From assembly GCA_002083515.1 (NCBI GenBank), contig LWDN01000012.1:1-64000 (forward strand): a stretch of DNA of 64,000 nt, written 5' to 3'. A program made the position numbers and the translations under genes. The notes beneath the pieces are model-generated. The model saw only the letters and a program-made list of their open reading frames with translations, did not search any database and was not told where the DNA came from. The DNA is from Proteobacteria bacterium HN_bin10. Its GTDB lineage: Bacteria > Pseudomonadota > Alphaproteobacteria > Caulobacterales > Aquidulcibacteraceae. This document shows, piece after piece, positions 41,993 to 50,489 of this stretch (position 1 is its first letter; the number at the start of each line of letters is the position of its first letter).

Positions 41993-43861
41993 TTACGCGA
42001 GAGCCGCGTCGATCAGCAGATAGGCGCGGACCAGATCCGAGCCTTCGTCCTTATTCTCGCTCTTGGCGAGATCGGGACGAGCGCGGAACTTGATCGCGGC
42101 GTCATGAGCACCGGCGTCACGCTTCATGTGACGAGTGATGCGGGTGACCGCGCCCGGCGCCGCGTCGATGACCGCGCGGCGGCGCGCGCTGGCGCCTTCA
42201 CGCGAGCAACGGGCGATGCGGGCGAGATCGGCGGCATCGAGCACGGCGCTCAGATCAACGCCGGCGTCGGCGACCATCTCGATGACGCCCGACTTCAGCG
42301 AGGCATCCGGATCGACCGGGGCGCCGCGGCCGAAATCGGCGAGATCGAACGCGCTCTCATTGGCGGCCACAGGGGTCTCTTCGCGCTGCGGCATGAAGTT
42401 GCCCCACGAACCGAACCCCTTGAACACGCGCTTCGGCTGCGTTTCGGCAACGTCGACGCGCGCCTGCACGCGAGGACGCGAACCGCCGCGGGCGACAGCG
42501 GCGCTCGCGGCCGCGTGCAGCGTTGCGACCTCCTCGACTTCGGCGAAGGCGACGGGCTCGGGCTGGCGTTCGACCACGCGCTCGACCGGTTTCTGCGCGA
42601 TCTTCTTGGCGCTGAGCGTCGACGCGAGGGCGCCGAGACGCTGTTCGACCGACACAGCGTGGCGCTCGGTTGTGGCTTGGCTCTCGTGCGTGGCGGTGCG
42701 CGCGGTGGAGGCCATATCGTTCAAGCGCGCCATGGTGTCGTTGGCGGCTTCCTGCATGGCCTGCGCTTCGGCTCGAATCAGTTGGGCGGCGCGCTTGCAC
42801 TCGTTCACCGCACTGCGCGTCGTTTCACGGACGGCGCTTGCGGTTTCGTTAGCGACAAGCACGGCTTCGGCGGTCGACTTTTTCGCCGTCTCGGTGAGGC
42901 GGGTGGCTTCGGCGAGGCCGCTGAGCATTTCCGACATCGAGCCGTTGAGCGAAGCAGCGGCGGCGTTGGCGGTATCGGCGGCGGCGTGGAATTGTGCCGC
43001 ACGGTCACCGATGGCGTTGGCTGAGGCGGCGAACGAAGCCAGGTGACCCGCCAGCGCGTCTTCGGCGGCGCAGACTTCCGTCTTCACCAGCTTCGAGGCT
43101 TCGCGCATCAGCCGCACCTGGCGGCCGATCGAATTGGCGATCACATCGGTCTGATCCTTGATGTCGCCGCGCACTTCGACCAGCGCGTCGCGCTCCCGCG
43201 CAAGCGCATCGGTCATCGCTTGCGTGTTGATGCGCGAAGCGGCGACGGCTTCCCCGAAAAGCACCGCGTTGCGCTGCGCGGCGGCTTCGAGTTCGGCCAG
43301 ACGATCGAGCGCCGACGAGACGGCGTCGTTCAGCTGCTCGATCTCGCTCTTAACGGTGTTGGAGAGACGTTGCGCGTGCGCTTCGCCGGCTTCGGTCGGC
43401 AGCGCCGACTCGCGGGCAAGGCGTGTGAGTTCGGCGGCGAGCTTGCGCGCCTTCAGCGCTTCGCCGGCCGCGGAGGCCGCGACCCAGAACAGAAGCGCCG
43501 GGCCGAACGCCAGAGCGATCAAGCCCGCTTGCATGGCGGGGTCCATCGCCATCACGGCTTCGACGCCGAAATAGCTCAAGGGACCGCCGATCGCGCCCGC
43601 AATCCAGACCAGCGCCATTAGGCCGCCGGCGAAGCCCGCCCATGAGAAGCCGGTCTTGATCTTCGTCTCGTGCTTGGGTTCGACCAATGCCGGCTCGTCG
43701 CGCCGCACGGGCTCGAACTCCTCGCGGAAGTCTTCGCGTTGGAAGTCTCCGAGATCGTCGAATTCATCGGTGAATGCATGGGCGCGGTCGTCGTTCGCCA
43801 TTTCAGCTTCGCCGAAATCCTCGAACGGATCGCGCTCGTCGTCGTCGTGTCCGTAATACAT
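41993..43861 (-). CDS. Membrane-anchored coiled-coil protein A (paralogue pair)
   Basis: 622 aa from ATG 43861 with GGGAG 6 bp upstream. Residues 1-65 are very acidic (DDDERDPFEDFGEAEM); two membrane helices at about 75-98 and 112-137; then a long Ala/Glu/Arg coiled coil (about 150-420); a low-complexity linker; and a C-terminal 100-aa module (SREGASARRRAVIDAAP ... DLVRAYLLIDAALA). Protein B at 44796 has the same order and a clearly similar C-terminal module. The layout recalls polar scaffolds of Caulobacterales such as TipN, but I cannot show homology. Function unknown. Confidence 0.82.
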   Translation of the reverse strand: MYYGHDDDERDPFEDFGEAEMANDDRAHAFTDEFDDLGDFQREDFREEFEPVRRDEPALVEPKHETKIKTGFSWAGFAGGLMALVWIAGAIGGPLSYFGVEAVMAMDPAMQAGLIALAFGPALLFWVAASAAGEALKARKLAAELTRLARESALPTEAGEAHAQRLSNTVKSEIEQLNDAVSSALDRLAELEAAAQRNAVLFGEAVAASRINTQAMTDALARERDALVEVRGDIKDQTDVIANSIGRQVRLMREASKLVKTEVCAAEDALAGHLASFAASANAIGDRAAQFHAAADTANAAAASLNGSMSEMLSGLAEATRLTETAKKSTAEAVLVANETASAVRETTRSAVNECKRAAQLIRAEAQAMQEAANDTMARLNDMASTARTATHESQATTERHAVSVEQRLGALASTLSAKKIAQKPVERVVERQPEPVAFAEVEEVATLHAAASAAVARGGSRPRVQARVDVAETQPKRVFKGFGSWGNFMPQREETPVAANESAFDLADFGRGAPVDPDASLKSGVIEMVADAGVDLSAVLDAADLARIARCSREGASARRRAVIDAAPGAVTRITRHMKRDAGAHDAAIKFRARPDLAKSENKDEGSDLVRAYLLIDAALA

Positions 43862-44011
43862 AGTAAACTCCCGCGCGCCCGGGGGTTGTCGGGCGTTGAG
43901 GCGAGGCGGCTGCAACGGCCATGCCAACGAGGCGAGTGGGTTTCCCGCGCGGCGCGTGCGCCAAATCGGAGCAAACGGCGCACGAAGGCGCGCCGCACGC
44001 GAAGAATAAGG

Positions 44012-44773
44012 TTAAGTAGCGCGCTGCTGCGAGAAATCGGCGCGAATAAGCCGATAGCCGACATCGCAGCTGGTTAAGGCCAGCAGCGCCGCATTGCGTC
44101 GATGCCAGGCGCCGTTTTCCAGATCGGCGGCCAAGCGCTCCAGGGCGCGCGCGGAAGTGGCGATCCGTGCGAATGTCGAAATCGATCTGCGCACCTCTGG
44201 ATCGAGATATTGCTCGGGCCGGCGCCAGTAGGCGCCGTGAAATCCGTCAATGCAGTCGTGCGGGATCGGCAGCACATCGATCTCGCCGGTTCCGAAATGT
44301 TGAACGATCTCGGCTGGCGAGGGGCAGGTGCGGCGATCGAGTTCTCGCGCTTCTGGCAGATAGTCTCGGGTTAACCAGAAATCGGGGAAATCAGGCTCGA
44401 AGCTGAGGATGACGGCGCGATCGGCGACCCGGCGCATTTCATCCAACCCCTGCCGCCAGTTGGACCAATGATGTATTGTCAGAATGGCCATAGCGCAGTC
44501 GAAGGACTTGTCTTCGACCGGCAGCGCTTCCGCCGTTCCTTGCACGCAGGGCGCCGAGCCCGGCGGGCGTTGCTCGATCATGGTCGCTGAAGGCTCGACG
44601 GCGAGCACCTCGCGGTCTCTCGGTTCGTAAGAACCGGATCCGGCGCCGACATTAAGGATGCGGTGTGCGTCTCCGATCGCTTCGAGGATCGCCGCGGCGA
44701 TACGCGGATCAGGCTGCCTGCGCGTGGCGTAGCCTGCGCCGATTTGATCGTAGACGGGCTCTGACAAGATCAA
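44012..44773 (-). CDS. Class I SAM-dependent methyltransferase
   Basis: 253 aa. Motif I ILNVGAGSGSYE at about 39-50, acidic residue after strand 2 in VLAVEPSATMIEQ, motif II-like FDCAMAILTIHHWSN. UbiE/Methyltransf_11 class; target unknown. It lies between the two coiled-coil paralogues in the same orientation (150 bp and 22 bp gaps), so it may share their transcript. Confidence 0.88.
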   Translation of the reverse strand: MILSEPVYDQIGAGYATRRQPDPRIAAAILEAIGDAHRILNVGAGSGSYEPRDREVLAVEPSATMIEQRPPGSAPCVQGTAEALPVEDKSFDCAMAILTIHHWSNWRQGLDEMRRVADRAVILSFEPDFPDFWLTRDYLPEARELDRRTCPSPAEIVQHFGTGEIDVLPIPHDCIDGFHGAYWRRPEQYLDPEVRRSISTFARIATSARALERLAADLENGAWHRRNAALLALTSCDVGYRLIRADFSQQRAT

Positions 44774-44795
44774 CCCTCGCAGCCGGAGATACGGC

Positions 44796-46445
44796 TTACC
44801 CTGCTGCGGCGTCGATCAATAGAAAGGCGCGCGTGAGTTCGGTGTTCATCTGCGCCCGGCCGCGGCCCATCTGCTCAGCAATGCGCGAACCTTCCGTGCG
44901 CAGAAACTGCATCGCTTCCTGATTGGCGTGGGCGTCGCGCGCCAAATGATCGGCCATGCGGCGCGCTGCGTCTGGAGCGGCGTCGCGCACGGCGCGGCGG
45001 CGCGATTGCGTGCCCGAACGCGCGCGCTGAGCGATGCGCTCAAGGGCGGAAGGGGAGAAAACATCGTCGAGGCGCAGGCCCGCGGCCTCGATGGTTTCGA
45101 CGATCGGCGGCGCCGCCGTGCGCGGTTCGGCGATCTGGCGGCGCAAATGCGCCACCGGATCGACAGCGGGCTCGCGTCGCTGCGCCGCTGCCGTGCGCGG
45201 TTGGGATTCTGGATTGTCGACGTTCGACAGGAGATCCCGCCAAGTCCACTCCCCGGGCGTTGCATGCTCGGTGGCAGGCCCGCGTGCGCGTTCCGGCGGC
45301 GGGGCGTCGCCGAACATAGGCGGCGGGGGATCGTTTCGGCCGCGCGCAGGCGGCAGCTCCAGGGGATCAGCCGCTTCATCGCGCCAGGAACGGTCATAGC
45401 CCGGCGGCGGCGCGTCGTCGCCAACGGCGTTGCGGGCGCCGCGTGCGGCGTGACGCGCCGCGTCCGCCGCATCGCGCAGGCGCTCGAGGGCGATCGCCGC
45501 TTCGCGTTCGACGTTGACGGCCTCGCCGCGGATGAGGTCGGCGGCGCGCTTGGCGTCGTCGATGGCGCGGTGGGTGGTCTCGCGCACGGCGCCGGCGGTC
45601 GAATTGGCGGCATGCGTCGCCGCTTCCGCCGATTGCCGCGCCGCGTCCGTTAGGCTGGTCGCCTTGGCCAAGACATCGAGCGCGTTTGAAAGCGCGTGTT
45701 CCAGGCGAAGCGCGGAATCGGCGCTTGCCTGCGCGGCGCTGGAAAGACCGTTGGTGCGGTCGCTGATCAGAGCGGCGGCGGCGCCGAACGAGGTAAGGCG
45801 ATGGTCGAGCGCCTGATCGGCGGCGCGTACTTCCGCTTCCGCCTGCCGGGCGGCTTCGGATATCGAACTGGTGTGCTTGCTGATCGAGTCGCCGATGGTC
45901 TGCGCCTGGTTGGTAAGGTCGCGCGAAATACGCAGCAGCTCTTCGCGCTCGCGCTCCATGCCGACGATCATCTGATTGGCGCCGGCTTTGGCCTGATCGG
46001 CCATGTCTTCGACCGCCTTCGACTGCCGCGCGATCTGACCTTCGACGTCCTGCAGCCGTTTCAGCGTTTGCAGCAACGCCTGGTCGAGTTGGTTGATTTC
46101 GCCGCGCACCGTTTCGGCGAGCTGACGGGCGGCGTTCTCAGCGCTGCGCTCCGGGTTCAGCAGGCGATCCGCGGCGTCAGCCAAACGGCGTGCTTCGGCG
46201 CGGGCGCGGGCGCTGTCGCGCGCGGCGAGCCCGGAGAATACCGACATCATCGCCGGCAGCACCGTGACGGCGCCGACGGCGCCAATTTCCGGAATGGTTA
46301 ATGCCGTGATCTGCGACGGCCCGATCAGCACCATGGCGCCGGCGAGGCTGCCGACAATCCAAAGCGCGCCGACCGCCATGCCCAGAACGCCAAGCATCGC
46401 ACCCGGCTCGCGGGAACGTCCGGCCTCGGGAACTGTCGCGGTCAT
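44796..46445 (-). CDS. Membrane-anchored coiled-coil protein B (paralogue pair)
   Basis: 549 aa (ATG 46445; a second at residue 17 is possible). Two membrane helices at about 17-45 and 50-75, a coiled coil from about 80 to 340 (AEARRLADAADRLLNPERSA onwards), a Pro-rich linker, then a C-terminal module SGTQSRRRAVRDAAPDAARR ... LTRAFLLIDAAAG that matches the end of protein A (shared RRRAV-DAAP, H--RDA, LLIDAA). It lacks the acidic N-terminal region of A. I do not recognise a named family. Confidence 0.82.
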   Translation of the reverse strand: MTATVPEAGRSREPGAMLGVLGMAVGALWIVGSLAGAMVLIGPSQITALTIPEIGAVGAVTVLPAMMSVFSGLAARDSARARAEARRLADAADRLLNPERSAENAARQLAETVRGEINQLDQALLQTLKRLQDVEGQIARQSKAVEDMADQAKAGANQMIVGMEREREELLRISRDLTNQAQTIGDSISKHTSSISEAARQAEAEVRAADQALDHRLTSFGAAAALISDRTNGLSSAAQASADSALRLEHALSNALDVLAKATSLTDAARQSAEAATHAANSTAGAVRETTHRAIDDAKRAADLIRGEAVNVEREAAIALERLRDAADAARHAARGARNAVGDDAPPPGYDRSWRDEAADPLELPPARGRNDPPPPMFGDAPPPERARGPATEHATPGEWTWRDLLSNVDNPESQPRTAAAQRREPAVDPVAHLRRQIAEPRTAAPPIVETIEAAGLRLDDVFSPSALERIAQRARSGTQSRRRAVRDAAPDAARRMADHLARDAHANQEAMQFLRTEGSRIAEQMGRGRAQMNTELTRAFLLIDAAAG

Positions 46446-46573
46446 GGAGATCCGGTCCGACGCACGCCAAGCGCGCTCAATCTACGCTAACGAGAACGAA
46501 AGAAGTGCGGCCATTCAAGGGCGAACGCTCGCGAGCACAAGCTGATGTCCAGTGGGCTCGCTCAGCTGTTGTG

Positions 46574-46708
46574 TCAGCGGCTGTTAGACTGGCAAGTCTC
46601 GCCAGCGCAGTTGGACTGTTCAACCTCGCGCTGCTCAAGCGACACCCCGACCCAGGCCAGAGCCAGAGCGATCAACGCGTCGCGCAACATCACCAGAAAC
46701 GCCAACAT
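46574..46708 (-). CDS. 44-aa membrane or secreted peptide, putative
   Basis: Starts MLAFLVMLRDALIALALAWV and ends CAGETCQSNSR. One hydrophobic helix is followed by a hydrophilic tail with two cysteines five residues apart. AGGTAGAGGG lies 4 bp before the ATG, a good ribosome site. It is the only plausible gene in the 417-bp gap 46446-46862; the rest of that gap holds no feature I can support. Confidence 0.5.
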   Translation of the reverse strand: MLAFLVMLRDALIALALAWVGVSLEQREVEQSNCAGETCQSNSR

Positions 46709-46862
46709 CGCCCTCTACCTCAATGCAAGCCTGGCCACATGTGCGTCCGCACGTGTCGCGCCGCAACCTCTATGCCGATTTCAACACTGGAAAAAGTGAA
46801 ATCAATGCTACTTGGCTCGCCGCGGACTTGACCGGGTATTGGCTGGAGCCTAGGTCCAGCAT

Positions 46863-47219
46863 GTGACGTTACAACATAACATGCCGAGGCGCGCGCACCT
46901 CGCCCATGCGGCGGTCATGGGGCTGCATGCGCTTTGCTGTGGGTTGCCCGCGCTGCTGGTGATCGTCGCTGCCAGCGCCGCCTCCAGCGTCACCTTGATG
47001 TCTGATTTTGTTGCAGAATTTCACGATTTCATGCATCGGCACGAGATCTGGATCCTGGTCGTTTCGGCGGCCCTGGTCGGGATCGGCGGTTGGCTTGAGG
47101 CCAATGCCAGGCGCCGCGCCGGCGGCGGGTTCCCCTGGCTGTTCGCCTTCTCGGTGCTCTGCTTCGCTATAAACCTCGCCATTATCGCCGGTCATCGCAC
47201 CCTCTTGGGCTCGATTTAG
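46863..47219 (+). CDS. Small polytopic membrane protein, MerC-like at most
   Basis: 118 aa with GTG start at 46863, or 112 aa from ATG 46881; no clear ribosome site for either. Three to four membrane helices, the first with a cysteine pair (GLHALCCGLPALLVIVAASA) that recalls MerC-type metal transporters, then a His-rich loop (FHDFMHRHEIW). Family not established. Confidence 0.6.
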   Translation: MTLQHNMPRRAHLAHAAVMGLHALCCGLPALLVIVAASAASSVTLMSDFVAEFHDFMHRHEIWILVVSAALVGIGGWLEANARRRAGGGFPWLFAFSVLCFAINLAIIAGHRTLLGSI

Positions 47220-47290
47220 CCTAAAATTCACCGCGCGCTGGCAGCGTCCGTCCGGGTCTTAGTCACGGCCCCGGAGCCGCCAAACTCGCC

Positions 47291-49996
47291 ATGACGCCAA
47301 TTGCGCCCACTACGATGGCCAGCGCCGCCGAGACGCGCAGGCGCGAGTTGCCGGCGTCCATCGCGTTGACGATGCTGACGGGCGGCATCGCCGCCGCGAT
47401 CATGGGCGGACCTCAACCCGTAGGCTGGGCCGCGGTGATGGCGCTTCTGCTGATCGCCGACGCAGAGCTTTATCGCAGACTCGATGCCGCTGGCGCGCCA
47501 CTCGATGGCGCTCGCGTCGCTGGCCTCGCCGCATGGGCGGCGATGAGTTCGGCTTTCTACGCAATGCTTCCAATCTCGCTCTGGCTGCATGGCGAAGCCG
47601 CTGGCGCTGCTGCCGCCGTGTTGCTCTGGATCGCGGGCGTCGTGCGCCACTTCAGCCCCGGCGCTTCTGGCGCCTTGCCGATTGCACTTGCAGGCGCCGC
47701 GCCCCCCGCACTCTCGCTGCTCGGTTCGCCGTTACTGCTGGCCGCGATGACAACGCGGCCGGATTGGGACCTCGCCTTTATCGCGGCCGTCGGCGGTGGC
47801 GCCTTGATGGCCTACGTCACGCAAGCGCGTATAAGCGCCGCTGATGCCGAACGGGCATTGCGCGACGCGGAGTCGAACGCCCGCCGCGAGGCGACCTTGG
47901 CGCAACTCGTGTTCGAGCAGGGGGCGGTCGCCGCTATGCTCGTCAACCGCGACGGCCGCGTCGTGGCGATGAGTCGAACTTTGCGCGAGTGGCTCGGAGT
48001 CCCCGATCCCGGCGGCAAGCGGTTCGAGGATTTGATCGGCTGGGCGCCCGACCGCTGGCGCGAGGCTTTCGCAGCCGCGCTGAGCGGTGAGACGGTGCGT
48101 TTCGAAGAAGACGAAACCCGCACCGCCGAGCGCGTGCTTTGGTTCAATTGGGAAGCGAGCCCATGGCGCAACGGCGAGGGCGAGATCATCGGCGTCGTCG
48201 CGCGCGGAAAGGAAGTGACCGCGCTGGTGAACGCCCGCGGCGCGGCTGCCGCCAACGAGGCGCGCCTCAGGATGGCGCTCGAGACGTTTGGCGGCGTGGT
48301 TTGGGAAGTCGACTTCAAGGAGCGCTCGATCGCCTGGCACGGCGACCCGAAGCATCTTTACGGCGCGCCGATCGGTTTCGAACATTTCCGCGCCAACGCC
48401 ATCCCGGCGCTGCGGCCTGAGGATCGCGAAGCGTTCGCGCATTATGTTGAACGCGTTGTCGCCGGAGAAGCGGCTGGGTGCATCGAGCATCGCGTCATCC
48501 GCGCCGGCGGCGCCGAAGGCTGGGTCGAATGCTGGGCGCGGCGCGTTGTCGAAGCTTCGGGCGCGGTGCGCAAGCTGATCGTGCTGTCGCGTGACATTAC
48601 CGAGCGCAAACGCCAGGAGGGCGCCTTCATCCGCGCCATGCATCGCGCCGAAGAAAATCTGCGTTCCAAGCGCGCTCTGGATTGCGATCGGGCCGAGCCC
48701 ATGGAAGCGTTCGATGAGGCGGCGATCAGCGTTACCGAGATGTACGAGCGCCTCGATGGGCTGATGGCCGAGATGACGGCGCGTGACGAAAAGCTCGCCG
48801 AGACGCTCTCAAGCTTGCGCATGGCGCGTGAGGCGGCCGAGGCGGCCAACGTATCGAAATCGCAGTTCTTGACCTCGATGAGTCACGAACTGCGAACCCC
48901 GCTCAACGCCATCATCGGTTATGCCGAGATTCTTATGGAAGAGGCCGAAGCCGATGGCCGCGACACCGACATCGCCGACCTCCGCCGGGTCTTGAGCTCC
49001 GCGCGTCAGCTGCTGACTCTGATCAACGACATGCTGGATCTGTCGAAAATCGAAGCCGGCCGGATGGACCTGTCCGCCGCCGATCTCGATGTCGCCGCTC
49101 TCATCCGCGACGCGGCCGCCAGCGTCCGCCCAAGCGTCGAGAAGAATGGCAGCGTGCTCAGCATTGAGATCGAGGGTGAGATCGGCTCGGTCTGCACCGA
49201 CGCCTTCAAGCTCAATCAGTGCCTGCTTAATCTGCTCTCCAATGCGGCCAAATTCACGCGCAACGGCGAGATCGCTCTTCGCGTGCGCCGCGACGCCGAT
49301 ATGATCGAGATCGCGGTCGCCGATAGCGGCATCGGCATGAGCGAGGAGCAAGTATCGCGCTTGTTCACTGCGTTTGTGCAAGCGGATGTGCTGACGGCGC
49401 GGCGCTTCGGCGGCACCGGCCTCGGTTTGGCGCTGACGCGTCGGATCATGCACATGCTGGGTGGCGACGTGACGGTGACTAGCCGCCTGGGCCGAGGCTC
49501 CACGTTTACATTGCGCTTCCCGGCGCAACTTGGAGCGAAGCCCACGCCGGCGCGCATCGACGCCGGCGCAGCGACGGGGCAGGGCGCTCAGCGCACAGTG
49601 TTGTTGATCGATGACGAGGAAAGCGCCCGCGATCTGACCACGCGAGCGCTGACCCGACTCGGCTTTAACGTGCGCACGGCCGCCAACGGTTCGGAAGGCG
49701 TAGAGGCCGCGCGTGGTCTCCGCCCGACGCTCATCCTGCTTGACATCAATCTCCCCGATGTGAGCGGTTGGGATGTGCTGGCGGTGCTTGCCAGCGGCGA
49801 CACCGCCGACATCCCTGTGATTATCCATTCCATCGACGACAATCGTCAGCGCGCATTGTCGTCGGGCGCTTGCGAGCACTTGGTCAAACCAGCCGACCGC
49901 GACGTGCTCGCCGCCGCTGCGCTTCGTTTTGCGCGCGCTCCAGCAGCAGCACAACCGGCGTCCGCGTCCGCGGCGGCGCCAAGAAAGACGGCGTGA
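47291..49996 (+). CDS. Hybrid histidine kinase: membrane-PAS-PAS-HisKA-HATPase-REC
   Basis: 901 aa. About six N-terminal helices (25-185) form a membrane sensor. Two PAS domains follow (about 200-310 and 325-435; AMLVNRDGRVVAMSRTLREW, then the LSRDITERKRQ end). HisKA: phospho-acceptor His532 in SMSHELRTPLNAIIGYAEIL. HATPase boxes NLLSNAAKFTRNGE, VADSGIGMSEEQV, FGGTGLGLALTRRIM. The C-terminal receiver has Asp818 in LILLDINLPDVSGWD. The next two genes encode a CheY-like receiver and a REC-GGDEF-EAL protein, its probable phosphorelay partners. Confidence 0.94.
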   Translation: MTPIAPTTMASAAETRRRELPASIALTMLTGGIAAAIMGGPQPVGWAAVMALLLIADAELYRRLDAAGAPLDGARVAGLAAWAAMSSAFYAMLPISLWLHGEAAGAAAAVLLWIAGVVRHFSPGASGALPIALAGAAPPALSLLGSPLLLAAMTTRPDWDLAFIAAVGGGALMAYVTQARISAADAERALRDAESNARREATLAQLVFEQGAVAAMLVNRDGRVVAMSRTLREWLGVPDPGGKRFEDLIGWAPDRWREAFAAALSGETVRFEEDETRTAERVLWFNWEASPWRNGEGEIIGVVARGKEVTALVNARGAAAANEARLRMALETFGGVVWEVDFKERSIAWHGDPKHLYGAPIGFEHFRANAIPALRPEDREAFAHYVERVVAGEAAGCIEHRVIRAGGAEGWVECWARRVVEASGAVRKLIVLSRDITERKRQEGAFIRAMHRAEENLRSKRALDCDRAEPMEAFDEAAISVTEMYERLDGLMAEMTARDEKLAETLSSLRMAREAAEAANVSKSQFLTSMSHELRTPLNAIIGYAEILMEEAEADGRDTDIADLRRVLSSARQLLTLINDMLDLSKIEAGRMDLSAADLDVAALIRDAAASVRPSVEKNGSVLSIEIEGEIGSVCTDAFKLNQCLLNLLSNAAKFTRNGEIALRVRRDADMIEIAVADSGIGMSEEQVSRLFTAFVQADVLTARRFGGTGLGLALTRRIMHMLGGDVTVTSRLGRGSTFTLRFPAQLGAKPTPARIDAGAATGQGAQRTVLLIDDEESARDLTTRALTRLGFNVRTAANGSEGVEAARGLRPTLILLDINLPDVSGWDVLAVLASGDTADIPVIIHSIDDNRQRALSSGACEHLVKPADRDVLAAAALRFARAPAAAQPASASAAAPRKTA

Positions 49997-50007
49997 AAGG
50001 GTCTCCC

Positions 50008-50367
50008 ATGCGCATACTCATCGCTGAAGATCATCCCGACAACCGCGAGATGCTGACACGTCGACTCGAACGGCGCGGCTACGAGGTGCATGTCGCCGAG
50101 AACGGCGCCGAAGCGGTCGAGATGGCCAAGACCTGCGCGCCGGATCTGATCTTGATGGACATCTCCATGCCGGTGATGTCGGGCATCGAGGCCACCAAGG
50201 TGCTGCGGGCTACACCGGACGTGAGCCGTGTGAAGATCGTCGCGCTCACAGCGCACGCCATGGAGAGCGCGCGCAAGGAATGCATGGAGGCCGGTTGCGA
50301 CGACTTCGCCACCAAGCCCGTCGACTTCGCCGGCCTCGTGGCGCTGATAGAACGGCACGCTGCCTAA
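50008..50367 (+). CDS. Single-domain response regulator (CheY/DivK-like)
   Basis: 119 aa, one receiver domain and nothing else. Acidic pair in LIAEDHPDN, phospho-Asp in LILMDISMPVMSG, Thr/Ala in VALTAHAM, Lys in ATKPVDF. It starts 11 bp after the hybrid kinase, so it is co-transcribed and is the likely receiver of its phosphoryl group. DivK-like wording, but identity with DivK is not implied. Confidence 0.93.
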   Translation: MRILIAEDHPDNREMLTRRLERRGYEVHVAENGAEAVEMAKTCAPDLILMDISMPVMSGIEATKVLRATPDVSRVKIVALTAHAMESARKECMEAGCDDFATKPVDFAGLVALIERHAA

Positions 50368-50489
50368 AAGGTTAGCGGGCATCAACCATGTCTCGGCGCA
50401 GAACAGGTCTGCGACATTAGCGCGGCCTCAACCAAGCGCATGGTAATCTGCTCCTCTGGTTTGGGCTTCCACGGGTAGCAGGGGGGCGG

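Noticed and set aside
46505..46831. Forward open frames in the 46.5-46.8 kb gap
   Set aside because: No ribosome site and low-quality composition; the reverse-strand 44-aa frame is better supported.
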